From Roseiarcus sp036513315 (GTDB lineage Bacteria > Pseudomonadota > Alphaproteobacteria > Rhizobiales > Beijerinckiaceae), in contig DATBZF010000052.1 of assembly GCA_036513315.1 (NCBI GenBank), forward strand, positions 1-64,000: a stretch of DNA of 64,000 nt. The letters are read 5' to 3'. The position numbers were made by a program, and so were the translations under genes. The number at the start of each line of letters is the position of its first letter. The first letter of the stretch is position 1. Shown in pieces: positions 1-8,410 of the stretch. The notes beneath the pieces were generated by a model that had not been told where the DNA came from, searched no databases, and worked only from the letters and a program-made list of their open reading frames with translations.

Positions 1-308
1 ACTGAAACGGTCGAGTGTGATCCATCGTTTCGCATGGCGGAGCGTGTTTCACCGCTGAGACCTTTGTCAATGATGGCCTTTCGGCCACCGCCGAAGGCGG
101 CGACCGCTTCGCGGTCGTCATTGACAAAGGTCTCAGCGGTGAAAGAATTGCCTCCATGCGAACAATGGCTCAATAGCGAAGCCAGTTGGCGCGATAAACC
201 TGTCGAAGCTGTTGTCGCGCACCCTGAACCTCCTCCCATATGGAGAGCCAATCAACGAATTAGTGAATCTGCACAGCAATGACGGCGACGCGGTTCTAAT
301 AGAAAGCG
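1..308. repeat. Structured repeat element, copy 1 (left part may lie outside window)
   Basis: This block recurs at 11918-12225 with only scattered differences. Its core at 47-144 is a perfect 27-base inverted repeat (47-73 with 118-144) that encloses three short hairpins lying end to end: 74-87 (TGGCC/GGCCA), 88-100 (CCGCC/GGCGG) and 101-117 (CGACCGC/GCGGTCG). Outside the core the pairing resumes, 29-37 with 154-162 and 22-25 with 165-168, across symmetrical 9-base internal loops. The right part (about 190-300) is a direct copy of 12110-12220. Short open frames cross it, but they follow the palindrome rather than protein constraint, so I do not call a gene. It could be a non-autonomous mobile element or an RNA gene; the sequence alone does not decide. 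Confidence 0.85.
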
Positions 309-695
309 GCGCGCACTACGCCCCACCGACATAGAATGGGCCCCGGCGCATTCAAGCGGCAGCGGGGCCCTGTTTCGACATTTCGAAACGATCTGGTTAG
401 TGCAGATATCGACAGCACCGGCGCCCGCGCCTACCCGCGCGCGCCACTGCTCGAACAATGCCAAATTGTCGGAAGCCCCGCGCAAGCCGTTCCAGGCTTT
501 CGCGGCGCCGTGACTTCGACGCGATCGAAGTCAACCAAGCTGCCAAGGTGGAGTCATCGCGCCTCCAAATCCGACGGCCACGCCGTCTTCGGCTGGTCTT
601 TCAGGCCCGTTTCCCGCGCTTGCCTGTTTCGCGAGAACGTCTTCAGGCTCGGCGCTTTTGCACGCGCTGTCAAATCAACTTTGGGGGCGCTTCCC
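309..695. other. Intergenic stretch without a recognisable gene
   Basis: No reading frame here looks like a conserved protein. A short inverted repeat (GGGCCCCG near 338 and CGGGGCCC near 364) is visible. Together with the repeat at 696-784 and the leader at 785-887 it fills the gap between the structured repeat and the first gene. Confidence 0.5.
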
Positions 696-784
696 CCCTT
701 CACTCCGCTTGCGGGGAGAAGGCGTCGTGCGAAGCATGACGCGGACGAATGCTTCGCATTCGCCTTGGGATGAGGGGCGGCGCA
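696..784. repeat. Palindromic intergenic repeat family, copy A (divergent)
   Basis: This copy contains the family signature seen again at 27190-27318 and 30171-30235: GCGGGGAGAAGG, then GTGCGAAGCATGAC, then GATGAGGGGCGGCGC. It carries an extra internal hairpin, GAATGC-TTC-GCATTC. It lies between genes, as such repeats in Rhizobiales usually do. No coding potential is apparent. Confidence 0.7.
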
Positions 785-887
785 ATCTTCCGACAAGGCT
801 TTTTTTGCGAACAGGCGCGCCGGACCGTAAGAAGAGCGAGCCTTGCGCCGCTCCAACAAACGCGCGCAGGGCAGGGGGGGGTGATCC

Positions 888-1376
888 TTGAATGGCCATT
901 TGCCGATCGTCGCGTTAGGGCTGCGCATTGCCGGCTGGATCATCGGCGCGCCGTCATTCCTCTTGACCTTGTATCTGGGTGGAGGCCTCTTCGGCTTTCG
1001 GCAGGCGCCGCCGACAGATGTTTCGGCGCCTCTCGATATCAAAACCTATGGCCTGATCGCCCTGCTCGATAATGGCGCCCGCGGCATCGCCAGGATGTTT
1101 GAGTTTTTCGCCGGCGCGGCCACATGGATTCTGACAGCGCTGACCCTTGTGTCATTGACCAGCACATTGGTTGGCGTGATCCTTTATCTCGCCGGCCGCG
1201 GCGTCGCGCATCACGCGACCTGGGCGAGGATTCTCGCCATTCTGATCTTTCTCGCATTGCTGCCGGTGGCGCTCGGGGCTTTGTCCGTCCTGCCGCGCCT
1301 GTTGCTGCCGGTCGGCTGGCTGCTGATCGGCGCCGCGTTCTATTCGTTATGGGTCCTGGTCTGGCGGTTCAACTAG
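888..1376 (+). CDS. Hypothetical integral membrane protein
   Basis: A 162-residue protein with about four hydrophobic segments (roughly residues 8-32, 68-98, 112-136 and 138-158), so it is likely an inner-membrane protein. The first usable start is TTG at 888, preceded by a G-rich AGGGGGGG stretch that could serve as ribosome binding site; the next in-frame ATG is far inside the hydrophobic region. No family is recognised. It converges on the adenylate cyclase gene and overlaps its 3' end by eight bases. Confidence 0.55.
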   Translation: MNGHLPIVALGLRIAGWIIGAPSFLLTLYLGGGLFGFRQAPPTDVSAPLDIKTYGLIALLDNGARGIARMFEFFAGAATWILTALTLVSLTSTLVGVILYLAGRGVAHHATWARILAILIFLALLPVALGALSVLPRLLLPVGWLLIGAAFYSLWVLVWRFN

Positions 1377-2613
1377 ATGCCGATGAGCTCAGTCGAGCGG
1401 CGTTTGCCGCGGCGCCAGGTTTCTTGGCGTGAAGAACGTGCCAGACCTCCATCCGCCCCGCGCCTTTGACCTCGATCGTTCCCATCGCTTCGCAGTCGAA
1501 AGCATCCTTGACCAATTCGTACGTGTTGCCGGTGATTTGGATACACTGCGTGCGTCCATGCGATTCCATGCGACTCGCAAGATTGACCGACTCTCCCCAG
1601 AGGTCATAGATGAATTTCTTACGGCCAATGATGCCCGCCACGACCGGACCGGAGTTTATGCCAATGCGGAAGGCGAGCTGGCGGCCGCCAAACAATGTGC
1701 CCGCTGCGGCGGCCTGCATATCCAGCGCGAGGCTGACAAGTGCGATCGCGTGGTCCGACCGGCTGCGCGGTACGCCGGACGCGACCATGTAGCAGTCGCC
1801 GATAGTCTTGATCTTCTCCAGATCGTATCTCTCGACCAGCCCGTCGAAGCAAAGAAACACCTGGTCGAGTAGATCAACGAGCTCCATCGGCGTCATCTTG
1901 GCCGCTAGCTGCGTGAATCCGACCACGTCGGCGAACAGGATACTAACGGCCGTAAACTCATCGGCGATCGTGCGCCGCTCAACTTTCAGGGCGTCTGATA
2001 TCTCTTTGGGCAATATGTTGAGCAGCAGCATTTCGGCTTGTTGCTGGAAAAAATCACGCCGACCCACAAAATAGTGGAGAAGCCCGAAGGTGACCGAAAT
2101 AACCGCACCGACGTTAAGAACGAAAAACCAGGTCACAAAAGACTCAGGCAATGCAGCCGGCGAAAGAATGGGCTGCAAGATGGCGGTCAGTATCAACAGA
2201 ACGACAAATCCGACAATCCAAAATAATGTGCCGCGCAGGTCCTCAAGCAAAAGCGAACCAAGCGGACACAGCGCTGCCCAGATAATCACGACGCTCGACT
2301 GCCTGAACCCGCCAAGGCTCAGCGTCACGAGCCATGGCAGGAGGAGAATGAGGAGTAGCTGACTGAATCGATAGAATCTGAAATTGCGAGTGTAGGCGAA
2401 AATTGCTGTGTTGATCGGCGTGAAGGCAGTGTAGAATCCAGGGATCACAGCAGCAATCGGCGCGCCGATGGCGAGATAGATTGCGCTCCACAGCAGGGTC
2501 ATGGGAAGCGTTCCGGCGCAGAGGACGACGGCAATTCGCTTGCGCAGCGCCGTTTCATCGCTGTCGCTCGGATCGACAGCTATCCGTCCGATCAGCGTGA
2601 TCAATGCCTTCAT
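1369..2613 (-). CDS. Class III adenylate cyclase, membrane-bound
   Basis: This protein likely makes cAMP from ATP at the inner membrane. The 414 residues divide into an N-terminal part with about six membrane segments (25-185), a short linker and a C-terminal cyclase domain (about 215-395). The two metal-binding aspartates are present (D229 in FADVVGFT, D273 in KTIGDCYM). So are the adenine-specifying lysine of EKIKTIGD and D337 in YDLWG, which favours ATP over GTP, and the transition-state residues N344 and R348 (ESVNLASRM). The catalytic set is complete, so the enzyme should be active as a homodimer. No partner gene lies next to it. Confidence 0.93.
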   Translation of the reverse strand: MKALITLIGRIAVDPSDSDETALRKRIAVVLCAGTLPMTLLWSAIYLAIGAPIAAVIPGFYTAFTPINTAIFAYTRNFRFYRFSQLLLILLLPWLVTLSLGGFRQSSVVIIWAALCPLGSLLLEDLRGTLFWIVGFVVLLILTAILQPILSPAALPESFVTWFFVLNVGAVISVTFGLLHYFVGRRDFFQQQAEMLLLNILPKEISDALKVERRTIADEFTAVSILFADVVGFTQLAAKMTPMELVDLLDQVFLCFDGLVERYDLEKIKTIGDCYMVASGVPRSRSDHAIALVSLALDMQAAAAGTLFGGRQLAFRIGINSGPVVAGIIGRKKFIYDLWGESVNLASRMESHGRTQCIQITGNTYELVKDAFDCEAMGTIEVKGAGRMEVWHVLHAKKPGAAANAARLSSSASS

Positions 2614-2709
2614 CGAACCGGAGCCAGCATGTCGATATGAGCATACGGTCGCAGCCCGGATGTATCAAGCGAGCCGGGCTCGGCGCGAGGCGGTCGACGG
2701 TCCGGCTGA

Positions 2710-2859
2710 GATCGCGAACTGGTCCGGGTCCTCGATGACAGCCCCGGCTTTGTCTTCGATATCCACGCGATATGGCCGCACACGCCGCATCTGCCGCTGC
2801 GTGTCCGCCTCGCCATTGACGCTCTGGCGGCGGAACTCCCCGGCGCGACGGAGCTTTAG
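2710..2859 (+). pseudogene. Remnant: C-terminal fragment of a LysR-family regulator
   Basis: Forty-nine codons read as the end of a LysR substrate-binding domain, with the familiar tail motif PHTPHLPLRVRLAIDAL. The frame is closed by TGA at 2707-2709, directly upstream, and no helix-turn-helix region precedes it. The rest of the gene has therefore been lost or scrambled. The stop at 2857-2859 overlaps the stop of the intact, unrelated LysR gene on the other strand. This is probably what remains after a deletion or replacement. Confidence 0.6.
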
Positions 2860-3785
2860 AGGGGATTAGCCTGGACCGACGCCGCGTTCACGAGCAGGTC
2901 TCTTGTGAACTCAATAAAAGTCCGCACCTTTGCGGCCCTGAGCTGCCGCGAAGGATAGAGTGCGTAGAGTGGAAACGCTTCATCCGGCCAGTCCGGAAAA
3001 AGCTCAATCAATTTGCCTTCCGCCAGCAGATGGTCGGCGCCGAGGGCCATAATCTGCGCAATGCCAACCCCAGCTTCACACGCGCCAAGCATGGCGCCGA
3101 CGTCCGACACCATCAGGCGGGCCGACGGTTTAGCAGGCAGAATTTCGCGACCTTGACGAAACTCCCAATCGAATGGTCGTGCATTCGCCGCATCGTAGAA
3201 GGCTATGCATCGGTGCTTCTCGACTTCGGACGGGTGCTTCGGTCGGCCGTAGCGTGCAACAAACTCTGGCGACGCCACCGTCAGAATGCGCGTTTCGATC
3301 AGTTTGCGCGCGATAAGGGAGCCGCCTGGCGGCTCGCCGAAGCGCAGCGCCAAGTCGAAGCCGTCGGCGACCAGATCGCCGACGTGATCGCGCATGATGA
3401 GTTCGAGCCGAACTTCGGGATGTCGATCAAGAAACTTGGAAATCTGTGCGGCCAGCACCACACGCGAAAAAAATGGATCGACATTGACCCGAAGCCGCCC
3501 GCGCACGATGCCTGCGGCGCCCGAGGCTATGATAGCGGCCTGCTCAATGCCATCCAGATGCGGCCCGACTTCCTCGTAAAACCGTCTTCCTTCGTCTGTG
3601 AGGGTCATGGTGCGCGTCGTGCGCTCAAGAAGCCGCACGCCGACCCGTCTTTCCAGCCGCCCGATCGCCCGACCGACGCCAGACGAAGTGAGACCCAGCG
3701 CGTCGGCCGCGCGCGCCATCGAACCAGCCTCGACGACGGCCATCAGGACCGTCACACCGGAAAGAAGGCGAGCGTCATAAGGCAT
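2856..3785 (-). CDS. LysR-family transcriptional regulator
   Basis: A 309-residue protein with an N-terminal winged helix-turn-helix (about 8-66, including AADALGLTSSGVGRAIGRLE) and a LysR substrate-binding domain (about 90-300). The start MPYDARLL fits the normal LysR N-terminus; the open frame continues upstream, but that part is not LysR-like. It is divergent from the exported SRPBCC protein at 3966, with about 180 bases between them, so that gene is its most likely target. The ligand is unknown. Confidence 0.9.
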   Translation of the reverse strand: MPYDARLLSGVTVLMAVVEAGSMARAADALGLTSSGVGRAIGRLERRVGVRLLERTTRTMTLTDEGRRFYEEVGPHLDGIEQAAIIASGAAGIVRGRLRVNVDPFFSRVVLAAQISKFLDRHPEVRLELIMRDHVGDLVADGFDLALRFGEPPGGSLIARKLIETRILTVASPEFVARYGRPKHPSEVEKHRCIAFYDAANARPFDWEFRQGREILPAKPSARLMVSDVGAMLGACEAGVGIAQIMALGADHLLAEGKLIELFPDWPDEAFPLYALYPSRQLRAAKVRTFIEFTRDLLVNAASVQANPL

Positions 3786-3965
3786 GGCGATTACTGATTC
3801 CTGATCCGAAGTGTTCGGACATTTCGGCGCTACAATCAAGGAAAAAGCCGTGTCATCGTCTCTGCGACGGTGGGCGACTGGATCAATCGCGCCGGTGACG
3901 CAAAGCGACGGCCAAGCCGTGCGCATGCGGATCGCCGACTTCCCGCCCCCTGATAGGAGTGACGC

Positions 3966-4589
3966 ATGACCACGAAATCGACAGTCCTGATTGTCCGGCA
4001 AGCGCTTGGAATGGCAGCCATCGCCGCTCTTGCTCTGGCTGGATCGTCGGCCCCTGCGCGGGCCGCCAATCACCAAGGGAGCAGCATTATGACGATGAAC
4101 CAGGACCTCGCCGACCGCGAGAAGGACATTCATTGGCCAGAGGGGTTCATTCCGTTGCAGGCCGAATTGTTCTCGCATAACGCCCTACTGATCAACGCTT
4201 CATGCGAGCGCATCTGGGGAAACATCGTCGACGCGACGAAGTGGCCGCAGTGGTATCCGAACTCAAAGGACGTGCGCATAGACGGCGGCGACGTGCTCAA
4301 AGAGGGCGCCGTGTTCCATTGGTCGACGTTTGGGCTTCCGCTCGAGAGCAATGTCAACGAATTCGTGCCCTATACGCGCATCGGCTGGTACGGCTATGCG
4401 CCGGGAACGGCGCCAAGCTTCTACCATACCTGGTATCTCAAGCCGCAGGGCGACGCCTGCATTGTCGTCACCGATGAGGTCGGCAAGGGTAAGGACGCTG
4501 CGCATCTTCGCGAGACGGACGAAAGCCTCATGCATCGCGGCCATGACCTGTGGCTTGCGACCTTGAAATGGATGTCGGAAGGAAAGTGA
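3966..4589 (+). CDS. Exported SRPBCC (START-like / polyketide-cyclase fold) protein
   Basis: A 207-residue protein with an N-terminal signal sequence (hydrophobic 8-27, then ARAAN), so probably periplasmic. Residues about 65-205 look like a SRPBCC ligand-binding domain: INASCERIWGNIVDATKWPQ is the usual first helix region, followed by a strand carrying HWSTFGLPLES. The fold forms a hydrophobic pocket, but the substrate cannot be read from sequence. GATAGGAGTGACGC precedes the ATG at good spacing. It is divergent from the LysR gene, its likely regulator. Confidence 0.75.
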   Translation: MTTKSTVLIVRQALGMAAIAALALAGSSAPARAANHQGSSIMTMNQDLADREKDIHWPEGFIPLQAELFSHNALLINASCERIWGNIVDATKWPQWYPNSKDVRIDGGDVLKEGAVFHWSTFGLPLESNVNEFVPYTRIGWYGYAPGTAPSFYHTWYLKPQGDACIVVTDEVGKGKDAAHLRETDESLMHRGHDLWLATLKWMSEGK

Positions 4590-4709
4590 GCCGCCCCCTG
4601 CCGCCGGGGCCGCGGCTTTGCTTGTCGAAGCCAACCTCAAGCCACGGCGCCGGCAGCGCGATCGCCACCGGAAGGAAATTGCCGTCGGGACCCTCGCCGC
4701 CCAGACCTC

Positions 4710-5120
4710 TCAGGCCGATCGCCGATCGTCCGGGCCATCGGCCGCTACGGCGCCGAGTGCGCGCAATGTGCCGATCAGATGGGCGAGGCGATAAGGTTTG
4801 GGCAGCAGCGCGCCTCCATCAGGCAAATCCGGCTGGACGACAGCGCCGCGTCCGGTCGTCACCACAATCTTCACCTCGGGCCAATGGTCGTGGACATAAT
4901 GCGCCAGGCTGATGCCGTCCATTTCGCCGGGCATGTTGACATCGGTGAAGAGGATGCGGATTTCCCTGTGCCGCTTCAAAAGGGCTATCGCTTGTCCCGC
5001 ATCCGACGCCTCGAACGCCGCAAAACCCGCATCCTCCAACGTGTCGACCGCGACGAGCCGGATAAGAGGCTCGTCTTCGACGACGAGCACGGTCAGGGGG
5101 TGGGAGACATGAATGGTCAT
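4710..5120 (-). CDS. Single-domain response regulator (receiver only)
   Basis: A 136-residue CheY-like protein made of one receiver domain and no output domain. The acidic pair is E15-D16, the phospho-acceptor D60 (LFTDVNMPG), the switch threonine T88 or T89 and the conserved lysine K108 (LLPKPY). Receivers with this FTDVNMPG...MDG sequence are common in Rhizobiales beside or downstream of HWE/hybrid kinases; no kinase lies next to it. It probably acts by protein-protein contact or as a phosphate sink. Confidence 0.88.
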   Translation of the reverse strand: MTIHVSHPLTVLVVEDEPLIRLVAVDTLEDAGFAAFEASDAGQAIALLKRHREIRILFTDVNMPGEMDGISLAHYVHDHWPEVKIVVTTGRGAVVQPDLPDGGALLPKPYRLAHLIGTLRALGAVAADGPDDRRSA

Positions 5121-5292
5121 GCCCGGTAAATCGCCACCCGAGGCGGAGGTTCCAATCCTGATTGATCGTTAGATTTTTATTCTAAACGAATCCTTTCAGG
5201 CGATTGGCCGCGCGAGGCTTTCGCCGCCGCCAGAGCGCAAGTTACTTTTCGCCGCACGCGAGCCTCGCGCCTTGATCTAAAGAATTCGCGCC

Positions 5293-5309
5293 CGTTATGG
5301 TCCATAACG
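5293..5309. promoter_or_regulatory. Perfect palindrome upstream of the DUF4239 gene (possible operator)
   Basis: CGTTATGG-T-CCATAACG is a perfect 8-base inverted repeat with a one-base centre, 74 bases before the start at 5383. It resembles a dimeric repressor site. No regulator gene is adjacent except the receiver protein, which has no DNA-binding domain. Confidence 0.4.
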
Positions 5310-5382
5310 AATGCGAATCGCGCCCGAGGAGAAGGGCGAGACCGCGCGCGCCGGGGGGCGGCGCACTGCCGGGGAGGCGCCC

Positions 5383-6144
5383 ATGAGCTCGGTGACGATC
5401 GGATTCTCCGTCGCGATTTTGACCTTCGCCAGCGGTTTCATCGGTCTGACGCTTCAGAAATCCCTGCCGGAAAAATATACGACCGACCATTCAAGCGATA
5501 CGATCAAGGCGGTGCTGGCGCTGGTCACCCTGCTATCCGCACTGGTTTTGGGACTTCTCATCTGGACCAGCTATGGCGTCTATACCGCTCAGCGAACCGC
5601 GGTGCAGACCTTCGCCGCTCATGTGTTGCAGCTCGATATCGCGCTTGCCGATCTCGGCGCTGACGCAGCCCCGGCGCGCGCCGCGCTCAAGGATGAAATC
5701 GTCCGCACGCACGACGAATTCTGGGGAAACAACAATACCGATTTCATGGCGAGAAACTATTCGGCGTCGCGCGCCAACATGCTGGCGAGAAAGCATTTCC
5801 TCCAGGAGATGCATCCGGCCAACGACACGCAAAAGCAAGCCTTGATCGCCGCGCAGCAGGAGACGACGACAATCTGGCAGACGCGGCTGTTGATGTCGTT
5901 CCAGCTCGACGATCCGGTGTCATGGCCACTCCTGACGATCGTGATCTCCTGGACCCTGTTGTTGTTTTGCGGCTATGGCCTGACGTCGCGGATGAATGCG
6001 ATGACCATTTCGACCATCGCATTCGGCGCCATCGCGGTGGCGAGCGCCGCCTATCTGATCGTCGACCTGAGCGAACCCTATACCGGGCTCTTCCGCGTTT
6101 CACCCGCGGCGCTTGAACGGGTGATCGGCGATTTGGGAAAATAG
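5383..6144 (+). CDS. DUF4239-like membrane protein
   Basis: A 253-residue protein with paired hydrophobic segments at each end (about 3-25 and 44-67; 183-205 and 212-235) around a soluble middle of about 110 residues. This layout resembles the DUF4239 family, whose topology is compared with bestrophins. The start at 5383 (MSSVTIG) is chosen because GGGGAGG lies just upstream; the open frame extends 24 codons further without membrane character. Function is unknown; an ion-channel role would be inference only. Confidence 0.65.
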   Translation: MSSVTIGFSVAILTFASGFIGLTLQKSLPEKYTTDHSSDTIKAVLALVTLLSALVLGLLIWTSYGVYTAQRTAVQTFAAHVLQLDIALADLGADAAPARAALKDEIVRTHDEFWGNNNTDFMARNYSASRANMLARKHFLQEMHPANDTQKQALIAAQQETTTIWQTRLLMSFQLDDPVSWPLLTIVISWTLLLFCGYGLTSRMNAMTISTIAFGAIAVASAAYLIVDLSEPYTGLFRVSPAALERVIGDLGK

Positions 6145-6157
6145 GGGCGCCGCCCCG

Positions 6158-6454
6158 CTATTTAGGCTCGGCCCCGGGCCCGTCGGGCGGCGGGATCACT
6201 TGCATCGCGCCCGCGGCGGGCGCCGGCTTTTGCATCTTCGGGTCGAGGCCGCCTTCGGGATGGATCACGCCATTGGACTTGCTCAGCTTGTCGCTGAGCT
6301 CGCCGTTTTTCTTTGACAGGTCGGTCTTGGGAGCGTCGGCGTCGGGGGCGACCTTCCCGGGGATCGCGTCGGTCGGCGGCGCGGGCTCTACAGCCGCGGC
6401 CGGTTGACATAAAGCGGCGCCGATCGCCGCCAGCATAAGAATCTTCCGATGCAT
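6158..6454 (-). CDS. Small exported protein of unknown function
   Basis: A 98-residue protein beginning MHRKILMLAAIGAALCQPAAA, a typical signal peptide, followed by a charged, proline- and lysine-rich tail without obvious domains. The start at 6454 has GAGAGG at good spacing; an in-frame ATG lies six codons earlier. It converges on the DUF4239 gene with a gap of only 13 bases. No homologue is recognised. Confidence 0.55.
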   Translation of the reverse strand: MHRKILMLAAIGAALCQPAAAVEPAPPTDAIPGKVAPDADAPKTDLSKKNGELSDKLSKSNGVIHPEGGLDPKMQKPAPAAGAMQVIPPPDGPGAEPK

Positions 6455-6518
6455 GGCATGGCCTCTCAACATTTCGCCTGCATGGGAAATGAGCGCTGCG
6501 AGGGATGGTTCCCGCCGC

Positions 6519-7679
6519 CTATGCCCGCATCAAAGCCTCCGGCGTCAGATCGGCGAGCGAGGGATAGCCGTCGACCGCCATCAGCAGATCGGCCTCGGCC
6601 AGCAGACAGCGAAGCACGTGAACGATTCCGTCAACGCCGTCGAGCGCGAGGCCATAAGCATAGGGGCGCCCGACGCCGACCGCCTTGGCGCCCAGCGCCA
6701 GCGCCTTGATCACATCCGTGCCTGATCTGATCCCGGAATCGAACAGCACCGGCGTCGCGCCAGCCGCCTTGACGATTCCAGGCAGCAGGTCGATCGCCGC
6801 GAGGCCGCCATTGGCCTGGCGCCCGCCGTGATTGGAGCAATAGATCGCATCGACGCCGCCGTCGATCGCGCGGCGCGCGTCGTCGGGATGGCAGATGCCT
6901 TTGAGGATCAGCGGCAGTTTGGTGAGCGCGCGCAGCCATGGCAGGTCGGCCCAGGCCAGGACCCTGCCGAACGTCTGCGCCCACTGCATGATCGCCGCCG
7001 CGCCATCCTCTTCCGGCGGCCTTTTCAGCGAAGCGCGGAATTGCGGATCGGTGAAATAATTGGCGAGGCAATGGCCGCGCAATTGCGGGAAATTGGAATC
7101 ATTGAGGTCGCGCGGGCGCCAGCCCGTCACCCAGGTGTCGAGCGTCACCACAATGGCTTTGAAGCCGGCCGCTTCGGCGCGATGGACGAGGCTTTCGGCG
7201 ACGGCGACGTTCTTGGGCGTGTAGAGCTGAAAGAAGCCAGGCGTAGCGCCGAATTCACCTGCGACGGCTTCGAGCGGATCGACCGACAAGGTTGAGGCGA
7301 CCATCGGCACGCCGGTCCGCTTGGCGGCGCGCGCCGCAGCGATATCGCCGCGCCCGTCTTGCGCGCAAAGGCCGATGACGCCGATCGGGCACATGAACAA
7401 GGGCGTCGGCAGCTTCATGCCGAACAGATCGACCGACAGGTCGCGTTGCGCGGCGTCGACCATCATGCGCGGCATCAGGCCCCAGCGCTGAAAGGCCAAG
7501 GCGTTGAATTCCTGCGTGCGCTCGTCGCCGCAGCCGCCCTGGACATAGGAGAGGACGCTCGCCGGCAGCGCGGCGGCGGCCTTGGCCTCGAGCGATTTGA
7601 AATCGACGGGAAGCTTCGGCCTGACGCCGCGCAGGCCATTGAAATAGATCTCGTTCTGATAATCGCCGTAGGCGGGCAT
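6519..7679 (-). CDS. FMN-dependent alpha-hydroxy-acid oxidase, lactate 2-monooxygenase-like
   Basis: A 386-residue flavoenzyme of the glycolate oxidase/lactate monooxygenase superfamily. The N-terminus AYGDYQNEIY and the overall length are typical of lactate 2-monooxygenase, which turns lactate into acetate, CO2 and water. Active-site residues are visible: K260, the catalytic pair H284 and R287 in SNHGGRQANG, and the phosphate-binding DSGIRSGTDVIKALALG followed by GRPYAYG. The start at 7679 has GGAGG seven bases upstream. The substrate could be another 2-hydroxy acid. It stands alone, divergent from the toxin-antitoxin pair. Confidence 0.85.
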   Translation of the reverse strand: MPAYGDYQNEIYFNGLRGVRPKLPVDFKSLEAKAAAALPASVLSYVQGGCGDERTQEFNALAFQRWGLMPRMMVDAAQRDLSVDLFGMKLPTPLFMCPIGVIGLCAQDGRGDIAAARAAKRTGVPMVASTLSVDPLEAVAGEFGATPGFFQLYTPKNVAVAESLVHRAEAAGFKAIVVTLDTWVTGWRPRDLNDSNFPQLRGHCLANYFTDPQFRASLKRPPEEDGAAAIMQWAQTFGRVLAWADLPWLRALTKLPLILKGICHPDDARRAIDGGVDAIYCSNHGGRQANGGLAAIDLLPGIVKAAGATPVLFDSGIRSGTDVIKALALGAKAVGVGRPYAYGLALDGVDGIVHVLRCLLAEADLLMAVDGYPSLADLTPEALMRA

Positions 7680-7750
7680 GCGGATCCTCCAGGGCTTCAC
7701 GCGTAAGAATGCGTGCTGATGTATTTAATGACATATGCTACAGTCAACAT

Positions 7751-8035
7751 ATGGCCGCGCGGCTGATTGAAAACCAAAAACTGACGCTCGACGATGGCTC
7801 GATCATTCAGATCAGGATATGGCGGTTGCCGTACGTGACGCTCGAAAGGCCGCATGGATTGAAATACTCCCTCTTCCACGGGCGTCCAGGCGAACGGATC
7901 ATCGGTTATGACAATGAAGCTGGAAAGGGCGATCATAGGCATTATCGGGGACGAGAAGAAAGCTATCGCTCCACGACGTCTGAAGACCTGATTCTTGATT
8001 TTAAGAACGACGTGAAAGAGGAGAGGAAGCGATGA
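7751..8035 (+). CDS. Putative toxin, TumE/DUF6516 family
   Basis: A 94-residue basic protein resembling the TumE (DUF6516) toxins of type II systems: an N-terminal strand block (LTLDDGSIIQIRIWRLP), then a GYDNEAGKGDHRHYRG segment that holds the conserved Y-D-N...KGDHRH pattern. The gene overlaps the next by four bases (ATGA), and that gene encodes a small helix-turn-helix protein, the usual antitoxin partner. The start at 7751 follows a CATATG...CATATG repeat that could be an autoregulatory site. The molecular target is not evident. Confidence 0.72.
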   Translation: MAARLIENQKLTLDDGSIIQIRIWRLPYVTLERPHGLKYSLFHGRPGERIIGYDNEAGKGDHRHYRGREESYRSTTSEDLILDFKNDVKEERKR

Positions 8036-8394
8036 AGGAAGTCACTCTGCACGTCCGCGACATCGATGCGTTTTTCGCCGACGCCAGGGAAATGGCGCGC
8101 CGCGTCGATCGCGGCCAGAACAAGATTGCTCGCGCCAGATTCGCATTCGAGAGCATGGAGGGATTGTTGAAAGTCCTGACGGCCAATCGCTGGGCGTTGT
8201 TGCGCGCCTTGCGGCGTCTGGGCCCCGCCTCCGTTCGCGCACTCGCCAGAAATCTCGACCGCGACTATCGCGGCGTTCACGCCGACGTCGCAATTCTTGT
8301 CGAAGCCGGTCTGATCGCGAGGGATGACGAGGGGCTCATTCACGTGCCCTGGTCGCGCATCACGGCCGAAATGGCGCTTGAAACGGCGGCGTGA
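8032..8394 (+). CDS. Putative antitoxin, winged helix-turn-helix protein
   Basis: A 120-residue protein. Residues about 45-115 form a MarR/HVO_A0114-like winged helix (VLTANRWALLRALRRLGP, then SVRALARNLDRDYRGVHADV, then a wing). Such proteins are the usual partner of TumE toxins and probably both neutralise the toxin and repress the operon. The four-base overlap with the toxin gene implies coupled translation. The toxin comes first, opposite to the commonest type II order, but this is usual for the family. Confidence 0.75.
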   Translation: MKEVTLHVRDIDAFFADAREMARRVDRGQNKIARARFAFESMEGLLKVLTANRWALLRALRRLGPASVRALARNLDRDYRGVHADVAILVEAGLIARDDEGLIHVPWSRITAEMALETAA

Positions 8395-8410
8395 AAGAAG
8401 CGCGGCTGCG

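Noticed and set aside
34..282. Short open frames inside the structured repeat (also at 12040-12369)
   Set aside because: The peptides resemble each other only because the DNA is repeated; the same DNA also opens frames on the other strand, and the inverted repeat explains the pattern better.
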